Assembly: GCA_030247885.1 (NCBI GenBank)
Contig: JAPDRO010000001.1
Coordinates: forward strand, 496,001 to 560,000
Direction: 5' to 3'
Length of the DNA stretch: 64,000 bases
From: Taxawa tesnikishii (nom. ined.)
Lineage: Eukaryota > Ascomycota > Dothideomycetes > Dothideales
The position numbers were made by a program, and so were the translations under genes. The stretch's first letter is position 1. Each line of letters begins with the position of its first letter. Positions 44,971 through 55,850 of the stretch are shown here, piece after piece. The notes under the pieces are model-generated. The model saw only the letters and a list, made by a program, of their open reading frames with translations. It was not told the origin of the DNA and did not search any database.

Positions 44971-45315
44971 ATGTGCTTCTTCGAGCAACACATGTATGCC
45001 TGTGGTGACTGGAAGTGGGGACATTTCCGCCAGCACTGCAACCGCGAGTACCGCACCGGTGAAACATGCGGTATGAAGCTTGTCTACGCCGTCCATCAAC
45101 TCAGCGACAAGTGCAAGATTTGCCAGAGGATTGACGTCAAGCAACGCCGCCGGGCGGCAGAGGTCGAACGTGTGTGCCGCTGGAAGCCCGAGGGTAGGAA
45201 ATTCGCCGCTTCCATTGAGAAGTCGGAAATGATGATCAAGGAGCTTGATGAAGAAATCCGCCAGTTGACCATGGACAAGTACAGGAAGGCGCAAGCGATT
45301 GGAAGCGGTCATTGA
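44971..45315 (+). CDS. Small Cys-rich conserved fungal protein of unknown function
   Basis: Protein of 114 residues. It starts MCFFEQHMYACGDWKWGHFRQHCN, then GETCGMKLVYAVHQLSDKCKICQRIDVKQRR, followed by a basic and coiled-coil-like helix (SIEKSEMMIKELDEEIRQL). The pattern of six to seven Cys with a CxxC (KCKICQ) looks like a small zinc-binding or disulfide module. I recall closely similar short proteins across Pezizomycotina with no known function. No signal peptide, so probably intracellular. A 5' non-coding exon is possible because a splice-like CCTAG lies just upstream of the start. Confidence 0.75.
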   Translation: MCFFEQHMYACGDWKWGHFRQHCNREYRTGETCGMKLVYAVHQLSDKCKICQRIDVKQRRRAAEVERVCRWKPEGRKFAASIEKSEMMIKELDEEIRQLTMDKYRKAQAIGSGH

Positions 45316-46089
45316 TGGCGATGATGCAGGCGCCGGGTAGCGCAATCTCTCTTCCTCCATTTTTCGCTTTTTTCGTCGGTCCCTTCGCACACGCAGTCTG
45401 GTGGTTTCTGTGTTAGCTCCAAATCGGCAGAACGGAACGTACATGTCAGGACGGAAGCGATGTATGATCGACGGTTTTGGGACTAAGTTTGGAAGGGTGG
45501 GCTGTCCTAGGATACCTCCTACACGAATGAACGAATTTCCTTAGAATTTGATTGGCAACCCTATTCCGAGGACGCAGGAAGCTCTCCCAAGCCTGCGAAA
45601 ACGTCTTTGACTGACCAATGCACAATGTGCCAGCGTACTGCGTTTCTGCGTGTCTGCGTGCCGAAGCGCCCAAGCCCAGGATTCGGCCGCGCCTAGGTAC
45701 CAACTGCACCTCGGGATCAAGCAACACATCGCTGTCTGACCAAGCGCTGCGCTTTTAGTTGCAGAAAACCCGTTCTTCGTGATGGCGGTGATGATATTGC
45801 TGGGAGAAGAAGTTGCCGAAGAATGTTTCAGAAATCGCTCCTGAGCCGTTCGGTCACCGGACTTGCCCGGTCACGTGCTTTGGTGAGAAACGATGATGGT
45901 CTATCATAACTCTGTATACGCTACTTCATGCTACCGCGCCAGTTTTACCCGAAACAACCACCAACATCAAGCACGCGCATTGCCTTCGTGAACCTTGCAT
46001 TTCCCTGCCGACGCATTGCCATTACCGAAACTTTGCTGGGAAAACACCCTCCTCCTAATTCCTCATCGTCTCCATTGTCGTTTCGAAAT
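45316..46089. other. Convergent spacer
   Basis: About 770 bp between the stops of the Cys-rich gene and the large secreted protein. Nothing recognised. Confidence 0.4.
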
Positions 46090-49000
46090 CTATCGTGCCG
46101 GATTAGTGTTGGTGGCTGTTGGAGCTCCGAAGAACGGAGGTGGTGCGCCGAACCCGCCATAGTATCCAGCTCCGTAGTTGACTGGAGGACAGCTTGGCCC
46201 GCACACGGAAACAGTCACTGTCTCCCACATGGTGGTTGTACCCAATGCGTTGATTATGCAGGTACTGCTCGATAACGGGAACGGCGTGGTCGTCGATGCG
46301 GTACCAGATCGAAGCTCGCTGGTGCTGGAGCTTGATACGGGAGACGTGGATCCTCCTGTTGGATAACTCGTGACATTGGCTGGCGGAGATGTGGGGCCTC
46401 CGGTTGGATAGCTAGGGAACGTGGTATTTGGCGTAGGCGAAGGGTACGAACTGAAACCTGTACCTGAAGATGGGGTGAAAGACGGATAACTGGGGAAGGT
46501 AGGGCTGGTAGGGCCCGGAGTGGAGCTAGTGTTTGATGAAGGGATGGGAAGCCCGCTCGTCCCAGCACCAGTGGTTGATGGAAGACCAGGATAACTAGGA
46601 GCAGTGCTTGGGTAGACAGGAACTGACAGTGTAGATGGGCCGTAAGGGTTAGGAGTGCGGTCGCGTTGAGAGTTTGTGAATGTTTGTGTCGTAGTCGATG
46701 AGCTAGAGGGGCTACTCTGAGGAACGTAGCCACCAGAGGTGCTGGGGAAACCCGGAATCGAGGACGGAATCGAACCAGTGCCAGTTGGCCCGGATGGATA
46801 GGTGCCGTTGGTGGGCAGGGTTGGAATTCCGCTGGGAGCCGTACCGATGCTCAATGAGATAGTGGGAGTGATGAAAGAGTAGACGGGGCCAGTGCTGGGA
46901 TAGACAGGAATTGAGGTATTGCTAATCCCGGTAGGCCCGATTGGAACGCTGGTGTTGTCGGACGGAGTGGGCATACCGCTTGTCGGAGAGCTTGGCGGGC
47001 CTCCGTACACACTAGAAGTGGTGGGAAGTTCAGGAATGGTGGTAGTGGTATCTGGCGGGACTGTCCCAGAGCGGTTACCTTCAGTACCAGGGCCAACGGT
47101 AGTCGTCGACGATGGAGCGGTGATATTTCCTGAAGGGGTGATAGCGCCCGACGCAGCAGTATTGTATACTCCGCCAGATCCGCCCCCGGATATTACACCT
47201 CCAGTGCTGCCGGCAGTGTACGTATTGACAATAACAGTAGAGAGGAGAGTAGAGGTCGTGCTGTTGCTGGCACCTGATCCAATGTTTCCGCCAGTTTCAG
47301 AGCCGTTGCCGCCGCTCATATTGCCGCTCGTGCTGTTCGTGATGATTGTAGTGTTGGTTACCGTAACAGTAGTGGTAGAATTACCATTGCCAGACGCTCC
47401 ACCATTCTGGGATCCATTGCTGCCGTTAGCGGTTCCGTAGCTGTAGTCGTAAGTGGTGACGTTCTGGGAAGTGCTTCCATTCGGGTAGCTGTAGGTAGTG
47501 GTGATGATCTCGGTCACGTTGGAGATACCTCCGTATTCAGTAACGGTTGTCGAGTTCTGAACAGTTTCATAAATCGCACCGTTGTTGGTGGTCGTGGTGG
47601 TCGTGATCGTGTTGGTACCCGACTCTCCTCCAGCGCCGTTGCCGTCGTTGGCCCCAGAACCTGCAGAACCACTCCCCTCAGCAGACCCGACAATCGCAGA
47701 GCTGGAAGACCAAGCACTAGTCCAGGAAATATAGTAACTTTCATACCAGGATCCGTTGGCCGAATAGTAAGTGGAGTATACGGTCTGGTAATAGATGCTT
47801 CCACCGGATGTGTAAGTGACCGTGCTGGCAGCACCGACGTTGGGTGCTCTGCCGCTCATGACAGGAGCAGGAGTGATCATGGGCATATCAGAAGTGCTGT
47901 TAGCCATAATAGATGAGAGCATGGAAGCGGTGTCAACGGCACCTGCAGTGCTGGAGGCGGGGGCAAATGGAGTCGCAGTGTCCGATGCGTTGTTGCTGAC
48001 TGCAACAGCAACGCGCTGCAGGATTGCTGCATGGACGCCTGTTGCAGAGACATTCGAGTGCGCTGATTGCTTCAGGAAGCAGCCTGACGGTTCGCTAGTA
48101 GTGGTAGGGTAGAAGACTGCAGCTTGGCAAGTGACGTTGTCGAAGCCATAGTCTGTCAATGCGCAAGCCGCAACACACTGGGCGAACGAAGGATAGCTGT
48201 ACATGGCAGGAAGGTCGGGATCCGTAAGGTCCGTGTTGCACTGCACGAGAAAGTCGAAACGCTCGTTATTGATCATTTGGCTGACAATCTGGCCGTCATC
48301 ATCTGGACAGGTGAAGGCCGGGGAAGTCGGGGTCGGTGCCGTGCCAGCTACTGTGGTCGAAGGGGCCTCCGTGGAATTAACCGACGGCTGTGGTGCAGCA
48401 GAAACTCCAGAGCCGTAGACCAAAGGTGTAGGCTCTGCTGGCACCGCAGCGAGAACGGTTGTGGTCGTGGTCTGCGTCGCAGCAGTTCTGGTGGTGGTCA
48501 CGGTCGTCACAACATCAACGCGCGCTGACAGGGTCGCAGTCTGATCTCTGTTAGTGGACGGGACCCGGAATGGAGCCGTTCAAGACTCACTGTGGCTTCG
48601 TTGGTGTAAGTGACTGTAGTGTTCGTCTGAGGGATATCCATGCAGGAGCAGGCGCTGGACAGACTTGCCGCCATGGTCGCATTCTGGGTCGCCGAGCCGA
48701 TGTCCAAGACGTCTCTGACGAAGAGCGCAATTGCATCCGCGTCCCTGGGAATCAGCCTAGCAGCAGCAGTGGTCTGGGCATCGCGCTTGACTCCAGCAGG
48801 GATGGTGGTCGTTGACGTCGTAGTAGCAGTCTCGACAGGTGTGACGCGAGTAAGAATAGTTGTTGTGCTAATGCTGGTGGAGAAGGTGTCGGTAGCGGTA
48901 CTGTACATGTTAGTAGTCAAGCTTCTAGGGAAGTGCAATGCAACCACTTACACCGTAGGAGTGTAGTCTTCTGTGACGGTGGCAGCCTCAACTGAAATCC

Positions 49001-49265
49001 ATTGACTGCAGAATGCGGTACCAAGACTGGATAGACTCGACAGGCCATTAAGGTAATCATCGTAGACACAGACTTCCTGGTCTTGTCTTTGTGCCAGCTG
49101 CACCGGCTCTCTGTGGAATATGTTCCTGATGCGATCCAGGATCCCATGCTGTGGGTTGTCGCTCATGTCGCGCTTTGCCTGGCGGACATTGTGATCCGCG
49201 ACTCTAGCGTCAGCGACTTGAAGGAGCGAGCCAGCCAAAGCCGACACCAAAGCGAATGAGCGCAT
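46090..49265 (-). CDS. Large secreted Ser/Thr/Gly-rich protein with an apple-like domain
   Basis: Probable cell-wall or extracellular protein, about 1,020 residues. A signal peptide is evident: MRSFALVSALAGSLLQVADA. Short domain 1 has Cys in EVCVYDDYL and FCSQWISV. Two small introns (near 48.9 and 48.57 kb) precede a single long exon. An apple/PAN-like module starts FTCPDDDGQIVSQ, with VQCNTDL, SYPSFAQCVAACAL, CQAAVFYP and GCFLKQSA, fitting the Cys spacing of fungal PAN-like domains. Then about 550 residues of Thr/Ser/Gly/Pro/Asn repeats with many N-x-S/T sites, ending GAPTATNTNPAR. No clear C-terminal hydrophobic GPI signal. Carbohydrate binding or wall attachment is inference. Confidence 0.78.
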
Positions 49266-50311
49266 GATTGAGCACTTCTCAGCGAATGGACTGTGCTCTG
49301 GTCTGCTTGCTGTGGGAACCAGCGTCAATGATGCTGATGATGAGGAGGAGCTTCTTCCTGTTGTTGGCTCAGAGCCTTTATAGATTATGTTTCTTCCAAG
49401 ACATTGCAGGCCTGCCTCCTTCTTGCCGTATGGCAGCCACCGCAAAGGGCGTTCGTGCCTTGCAGTGTTTGGCCAGACGATCCCTCGCCACTAGTGGGTA
49501 ATTGGAATTGGGAGATACGAAAGGTGCGACGCGTCAACCAACCTTGCGCTTCCCAACCTGTGGTACCTGCATGTACTTCTTTCTTTCCCCAACTTACCTG
49601 AATATCTGAGTGGTCGTGTGTTCCATTCCCAAGGGCTCAGAGGAACGCAGCTTCGCGCATCCCCCTTGCTTGACGAGCAACCACGACGCGAAACGTCGTC
49701 TTTCGTCAGGCCTAATCTGGCAATCTTTGGCCAGGAGGCAAGAGTGTGGTGCAGGAATTCAGGTAGCCTGTCATACATTCATGCCGTGCCGTGCCGTTCT
49801 GCCTTTACCAAGCATCCCGATCCAGAATGGATTCCGTTTCAGCACATAGTTACTGTCTCCATATTCGATTTTATGCCTTGTTTCTGAATCAGGTTCAAGA
49901 CAAAACAGGTAGTCGGGGGAAGCCGGATAAGGAGATTGGAGGACGTCCTTTTGGAATGCTCGTGTTGAGCTACGGCCTTTTTGACCGCGATGTAACGTCG
50001 TTGTGGGCCGTATACGAGGCCTTTCGATTCTCATACGATAGAACATGCCATTCTGCCTGTTTGGTGTGTGATCTCGAGCACTGTTTAGGTCTGGAATGTT
50101 CAAGTTGCAGATAGGTGTTGGGTGGTGCAGCTATCCTATGGAACACCGGGCTTGGGCTTGGCATGACGTTCAGTTCAGTTCAGCCTCAAGATGTGAGTAG
50201 ATGGGAGGAGCAAACGAGCGCATTCCTTAGCCCGCACTCCTTGACGCCTCCAACTCGCACAGAAGCTGTAGTTACATAGAGAGTGATGGTAAACCTGCAA
50301 GCCACACTCTC
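49266..50311. promoter_or_regulatory. Divergent intergenic region
   Basis: About 1 kb between the start codons of the secreted protein (leftward) and the LAMTOR1-like gene (rightward). No supported gene. Open frames here are antisense pairs without domains. Confidence 0.4.
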
Positions 50312-50925
50312 ATGGGAATCTGCGCGTCCTGTCTTGGGCTGAACCGGCGTGCCTCGCAGGATGTGAGTGCAAAAAGGCTCCAGGGCGATCGGTGCGGACG
50401 ACCCTTACTGAACGTTCTCCTAGCAGTCTGAGACCGAAGGCCTTCTATACGATGACTCACTGCAGCCGCAATACGGGACCAATGGACCTGGCGGCAGCGT
50501 CCCTCAGCCGGACCCGGAAGAGCTGAGAAGAGAGCGCGAGATTCTGGAGCGCATCTGCGCTGAGACATCAAGGTCAGCTACCTTTCTACCCCGAGGAATG
50601 TGTTATTCGGTGTCCCATGCTGATACAGATCTCTTTTAGCGAGCTCATCGATGTTCTGCATCACAATGCGACCGTTCCGGGATCTAAGATGACCAACGAC
50701 TACCCCTATTTGCTCAACAAGCACTTTCCTTCACGGAGCGGAGACTCTACGCCAGACACCGTGGAAGCGGACGAAGATGCATGGCTCAGCAGCACACAAG
50801 GAGGAGACAGGGAACTTTGGGACGAAGTCAAAGGATTAAGACCGGGCGCCCTCGTCTTCAACCTCGATGAGCCTGGAGAGCTCGACAGAAATTCGAGAAA
50901 GACCCACAAAGGCTCCGTCAGATAA
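50312..50925 (+). CDS. LAMTOR1/Meh1(Ego1)-like vacuolar membrane scaffold
   Basis: Membrane anchor of the Ragulator/EGO complex, which holds Rag GTPases on the vacuole for TORC1 amino-acid signalling. Three exons: 50312-50362, 50427-50572 and 50640-50925, joined in frame (ASQD|SETEGLLYDD and ETS|SELIDVL). The N-terminus MGICASCLGL has Gly2 for myristoylation and Cys4/Cys7 for palmitoylation, the defining lipid-anchor pattern. Next comes the LLYDD segment and the amphipathic helix PEELRREREILERICAETS. The C-terminal half is polar. Length of about 160 residues is right. The neighbour at 51314-52074 is a roadblock protein that could be its partner. Confidence 0.8.
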
Positions 50926-51313
50926 GCGCTGCCTTTACTGTTGTCCTTGTCTCCTTTTGGTCGGATGTTTTGGAAGCGCGGATACCCATGTGCAATGCGT
51001 TATTAAGCCTGCTCCACTGTACATAATTTTACCTTTTGTTTTCTTTTGTTCGGTTTGATTTTACTCGAATACATGGTATGCTGGTCAAACCCGCACGACG
51101 TTTCGAAAAACATGCAAAGACAATCCCAGTCCCGGACTTTGTCTTGAAGGACGCCTTGTCCAATATGGCACCTTCCCGTCCGGTCCTTTCGCCAGGTAAA
51201 AACGACACGAATGCATGCAGCAGGGGTATCATGCATATCAGAGCTGTCTCTCGTACAAAGTCATCAACAAAAAGACTTTCTCCTCCTTCCCCTTGGTCGG
51301 ACGATAGCTGTTA
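50926..51313. other. Convergent spacer
   Basis: About 390 bp between the stops of the LAMTOR1-like and roadblock genes. Probable overlapping 3' UTRs; nothing else seen. Confidence 0.45.
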
Positions 51314-52074
51314 TCAGAAGAACTTATTGCTAGGATCGTCCGGCATAACGAACCCGGACCTCTCGAATTCGTCCTTGATAGTCCTGGCCAGAATATCCAT
51401 CTTCCGGCGATGAACCGCAAGCACGCTGAGTTTCCTGCCCGTGTTACTGCTGATGGCTGTGGAGGCCTTGGAGCCTGTCGAACTACTAAGCGCAGCGGCC
51501 TTCGGTGGTGAACCCCGAGCCGAGCGTCCTCCGTTCTCCGACTCGGTGACGGACGGCGGCGGCGGTGGCGACTCAGGCCGCTCGGCAGACGGATACGGCG
51601 CTTCTCCAGGCGCTTCAGCGGTCACCTTGAGCGGTCGTCTGCGTCCTGGCGGTACACCGCCTTCGAGGACAAGGAGCAGTCTCGGTTGCAGGTAGCGCAC
51701 GATTAGGTTGCCTTTGTCGAATTCGATGGTCAGCGTCTCTAATGCATCGGGCGTGACGGTGCGTTGTGAGGGTTCATGGTTGTTGCCGTGATCCTGGGTC
51801 TGTTGCGGTGAGTTGTCGACGTTGGACCTCGCTTCGAGGTGTTCTTTCCATGAAATAGAGACAAGCGCAACTTGGTCCCGTAATTCTTTGATGTTCGCTG
51901 GCAGCGTGTAGGCTATCAACGATCCGTTGGGTGTTGTTATGCTGGGAAGATGTGAGTTGCTCTGCTGGAAATTCGGCATTGCGAGTCGGAACTGTCTACT
52001 CACAACCAACGTGGAAAGAGCTTCTTATCAGCGTTATCGGTGAGAAGCTGATTCAGAGCCCGCACGTTGAGCAT
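51314..52074 (-). CDS. Roadblock/LC7 protein, LAMTOR2/Ego3-like
   Basis: Probable Ragulator/EGO subunit. Exon 1 (52004-52074) encodes MLNVRALNQLLTDNADKKLFPRW; after a 62 bp intron (51942-52003) comes FITTPNGSLIAYTLP, the strand-turn-strand of a roadblock fold, then VALVSISWKEHLEA. A spacer is followed by LETLTIEFDKGNLIVRYLQPRLLLVLEGGVPPGRR, the second half of the fold. The C-terminal extension of about 100 residues is Pro/Ser-rich, ending in a helix (VHRRKMDILARTIKDEFERSGF). Total about 232 residues, longer than animal LAMTOR2 (about 125). The frame is clean. It could be LAMTOR2-type or another roadblock paralogue; family call is firm, subtype is not. Confidence 0.7.
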
Positions 52075-52914
52075 TCTTATGTCAAGTTGTGGACCGGGTT
52101 GCTGTTTCGACAATTCTGTGGCACTGTCAACACGTGTACAGTTTTTTCTGAAAGCACGCGCTCTCTCGGCGGCTCCGTAAACAGGAGGGGTGGCATTGCA
52201 GGCGTCCATGGGATATCGGAGCAGTTGATGCGGAGCGGATAAGGCAGAATTGGGGGAGCAACACAGCAGGTGACAGGCAGCCGGATGCACCTCACGCTAA
52301 TCTCGTGCTCTCTTCAAACTAGGTGAAGCTCGCCGGATAGTGATCCCCGACGGCTGTGACGTGAAAGGGGTACTCACACTAGTGAGGTATAGACAGTGAA
52401 TCCTGCTCGGCGATTCTGAATAGCGGTCGAAGGTTTCAGACGGGCTTGAATGGGTGCTGGCACTTAGGAAGCGATATCTTGGCCGAGAGCAACAAGTTCA
52501 TCAGGGTGGTAACTCTCATGGCAAGGATCCGAGAACGAGGCGGCAGATCAACAGAGGCTCGTTGTGCGTGAACATGGGCAAAAATCCAGAACGCAACGAT
52601 GGCAATGGCAGCAGGCGATCAGGATCAGCGTATCGTGCTGGCGGGTTGGCTAAAGATGCAGGTCCGTCGTTATCTGCGATAAGAGACCGCGCTTAAACCT
52701 TCCATTTCCTTCCGCCGGCGGAGCTGTTTCCACAACGACACACCGTGCTGTTCCATAGCGACGCCTTGTCGCGGCCTACTGCTCGACGATAGCAAAGCTG
52801 ACATACGACCAGGTCGATCATCCTTGATCTCGGGAATCTGACCATCCTGACCGGCCTAAACCCTGGGCTCGTCCTGCGGCAGGTCAAACACCGTGCAGCG
52901 ATAACCCTGGCAGC
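52075..52914. promoter_or_regulatory. Divergent intergenic region, roadblock gene and FMP52
   Basis: About 840 bp. A minus-strand frame at 52693-52887 has a CxxC..CRC arrangement but no start context or homologue I recognise. Otherwise nothing seen. Confidence 0.4.
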
Positions 52915-53699
52915 ATGACTTCAGTGGTCCTGGCCGGCAGTACAGGGCTGGTGGTATGCCCTATCCCTATCCCTATATCCCTATCCGATCGATCAAGCAC
53001 CCTCCAGGATCGTAATTCCTTTACCGTGTCGTCTGCTCACTCCTCGCAGGGGAGCAACATCCTTGCGACCCTCGTCGACCATCCTTCCTTCTCCTCCATC
53101 CAAGCCTTCTCGCGCCGCGAGCTTCCCGTCTCCTCTTCGAAGCTCCAGCCTTTGATCTCTACCGATTCCTCAAAATGGCCTTCTTTGTGGCCACACTTCA
53201 CCAACCTCTTCATATCCGCCCTTGGAACTACTCGTGGCCAGGCCGGAAGCTTCCAAAATCAGTACAAGATCGATCATGACCTGAATCTGGAACTTGCAAA
53301 AGCTGCGAAAGCCGCCGGTGCGACGACCTATGTTCTCATCTCGACCGGCGCGGCGAACCCAAAAGCTTTTTCCCATACCTACGCATGAAAGGCGAGCTTG
53401 AGGAGGATGTCAAGGCCCTGGGCTTCGAGCATACTGTCATTCTCCGTCCGGGCGTAATCCTTGGAGAGAGGACAGACAGTCGGCCTCCCGAATGGGTGGT
53501 CAGGAAGATCTTCGGCGCCGCTGGCAGCGTCAGTACCTCGCTCATGGATTTCTTCGCGCAGGACGCTCTCGTCATTGCAAGGGCTGCGGTCGCTGCGGGC
53601 TTAAAGTGTCAAGAGGGGAAGGTGGAAGAGCGGGTGTGGCAACTGGCCTCGAGCGATATTGTGCGCCTTGGTAGAACGGAGTGGAGCGGCCAGTCATGA
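52915..53699 (+). CDS. fmp52: Fmp52-like NAD(P)-binding protein, mitochondrial outer membrane
   Basis: Atypical short-chain dehydrogenase-like protein of unknown substrate, known as Fmp52 in fungi. Exon 1 (52915-52953) encodes [13 protein letters not shown]; after a 96 bp intron comes [26 protein letters not shown], so the Rossmann GxTGxxGxxI spans the junction. Next are [13 protein letters not shown], the catalytic-type [15 protein letters not shown] and YLRMKGELE, and [14 protein letters not shown]. One frame break at a T run (53367-53371): a sixth T gives [17 protein letters not shown]. Length of about 228 residues is standard. Confidence 0.9.
52958..52986. repeat. CCCTAT repeat within the first Fmp52 intron
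   Basis: Four to five tandem copies of a CCCTAT-like hexamer. It resembles, but differs from, the CCCTAA telomere unit of filamentous fungi. It lies in the intron that splits the Rossmann motif and lengthens it to 96 bp. Confidence 0.8.
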
Positions 53700-54761
53700 G
53701 CCACAGGAAACCTTTCTTATAGATACCCCGATTGTTGTAGTGCGGAAGACAACGCGTCTTATGGTGCAGTATCTTGTGACTTCGACGTACAAAAGCAAAT
53801 GCCAGTCAATGACTCCGACACTTGAATGATTGAACTGGCTGACTGCTATACCAAGACTCAAATGTCATGTTTTTGGCGCAGTATTCCCGATGCGCCTGAG
53901 CCACAAGGCTGGGGTGCACATGTGCGTCTCTCAGGGCCAGTGGACGGCTATGGGTCAGTGACGACGCAATCGTTAAGCCTCTCGAAAAGCATAAGATAAC
54001 GCTTTTACGTTTCCTCTGGAAATCTACGTCCATAGCTCAGCGTTCGAACAATGCTGTGCTGTGTTAGCATGACAAACGTTTGGACCTTCGGTTCCATGGT
54101 CCTCAGATGGTGAGGTGTGTTGATCTACCAAATTCATCACTACTCTAAGGGTTCTTCATTGCTACTTAATGTTTCTGCCTGTTACACTGTATTACAAGCA
54201 GCTGGGCATTGACTGCAAGGCGCTAATGCAATCTACGGTATCGGAGGGTCTGATGCGCAGCATCTTGGCCAGCCGGGTGTTGTTCACAACACGGGCATGT
54301 CTATGGGCTCTGGTCATGCATGTGGATATGGAGGCATCACAATGGATATGGGGGCTCATGTTCACGTTCGAGCTGCGCTGGCAACGCCAATGATGTTAAA
54401 TGATGGGCCCGTTGTTGCTGGGAGCCCGCCAACACCCACACATCCTTGGTCTTCGGACCGCCGTGAGGGATCTCGCGCCTCGAGTTAACGATCGAGCGTC
54501 GATCGCCTAGCACCTCCGCGCCGCAACAGTATAACGGACGAAGGCTTCGACGTAGCGCTCCGGGGAAGGGACTTTGAGGGAGACGACCTTTGGGAGGCAT
54601 TTGACACTCAGGAGAGATCAGAACAGACTTCGTGTTTCAGACGGAGCAAACCCTTGGCATGACTAAATTCTCATGATGGAATTGCGGTTGTCATGTACGA
54701 TCAACGTGTCCCTCTTGACAGAAAATCGGACTGACTCCGAGACCTCCGCTCTAAGAGCATA
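53700..54761. other. Convergent spacer, about 1 kb
   Basis: Between the stops of Fmp52 and the aldolase. Open frames are short and unsupported. It is long for a tail-to-tail spacer in this window, so a non-coding RNA or lost gene is possible but not visible. Confidence 0.4.
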
Positions 54762-55850
54762 TTACAGCCCGGCCTCAATGTCTGCAACCTCCTGCATGAC
54801 CTGTTGGATGTTCTTCTTCACCGCATCACCAACGGGTTCGTATGGCCTCCTCGGCCTCAACTTCTCCTCCGCACCTTCGATCCCCGCCGCCTTCGCGCTC
54901 CACAGAGCAGCGGCATACTTAGTGCTCGCGATTCCCGCCTTGCAGGGACTTTCCGCCAGCGCCGCTTTTTGGTGCAGCTTCAGCGCTTCTTCATGCTTGC
55001 CCTCTTTCCACAGAGAGTAAATGCGAGACAAGGTCTTTGGGAAAACGTTTCCGAAGGCAGCGATGCAGCCGGCGCTGCCGACGGACAACCCAGCGAGCAG
55101 GAAGTCGGACTGGCCCCCATAGACGGCGAAGCGTGTAGAGGGGAAGACAGCAGCGAGACGGGTGATTTTACCCACGGACGCACATGTTAGTTTCACACCG
55201 ACGATGTTCGAGTGCTTTTTCGCCAGTGCAGTCATGATGTCCGAGTCGAGATCAACGCCATTGCAAACCTGTGGCACACGTCAACAATCAAACTTTGCAG
55301 CTAACCGCAGTTCCGAAAGCTGGACGCACACCTGGAAAGTTGTAGATCACAATAGGCAGGGGACTCTTCTCCGCCACCTCGTCGTAGAAATTCTCAATCA
55401 CCTTTATTGAAACAACGTCAGCGCTCACAGAATTCCCGAAAATGTCTACTTTAGCAACCTAGACGGCCTCACCTTCGTCGTCGTGGCTTTCCCAAAATAC
55501 GCCGGTGGAAGCACAAGCACGTAATCCATCTTGGCCTCCACAGCATCATTGATAAACTGCAATACCTGCTTCGTCGAGTGCCCGCCCACGCCCGCCATCA
55601 GCGGATAATCAGGACCAACGGTCTCGCGTGCAACCTTCAGGAGTGAGGCGCGCTCTTCGCGCGTGAGCAAGAAGGTCTCCGCGTTGGTGCCGAGGATCAC
55701 TAGACCGGTGAGGCCGGATGTCGAGAGGTATTTGTACCACTGCTTCTGGGCAGAGAGGTCCAACTCGTCGGTAGACGGGTCGAACATGGTCACGGCGGGA
55801 GCCCACACGCCCGGAGGAGGCACGAGGGTGCTGTGACCGTTTGCTTGCAT
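54762..55850 (-). CDS. Dihydrodipicolinate synthase-family aldolase
   Basis: Class I aldolase or lyase of the DapA/NAL family. In fungi, members with this pattern cleave 4-hydroxy-2-oxoglutarate or 2-keto-3-deoxy sugar acids. Start MQANGHSTLVPPPGVWAPAVTMFD, then GLVILGTNAETFLLTREER, PLMAGVGGHSTKQVLQFI and VLVLPPAYFGK. After an intron, NFYDEVAEKSPLPIVIYNFPG carries the conserved Tyr, then VCNGVDLDSD. The Schiff-base Lys lies in NIVGVKLTCASVGK. AVYGGQSDFLLAGLSVGSAGCIAAFGNVFP is the typical distal block. Two introns, frame clean, about 315 residues. Substrate cannot be fixed; no pathway neighbour helps. Confidence 0.85.

Noticed and set aside
52693-52887. Small Cys-containing protein (CQLC and CRC)
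   Set aside because: No homologue recognised and no splice or start context; kept only as a note in the intergenic entry.
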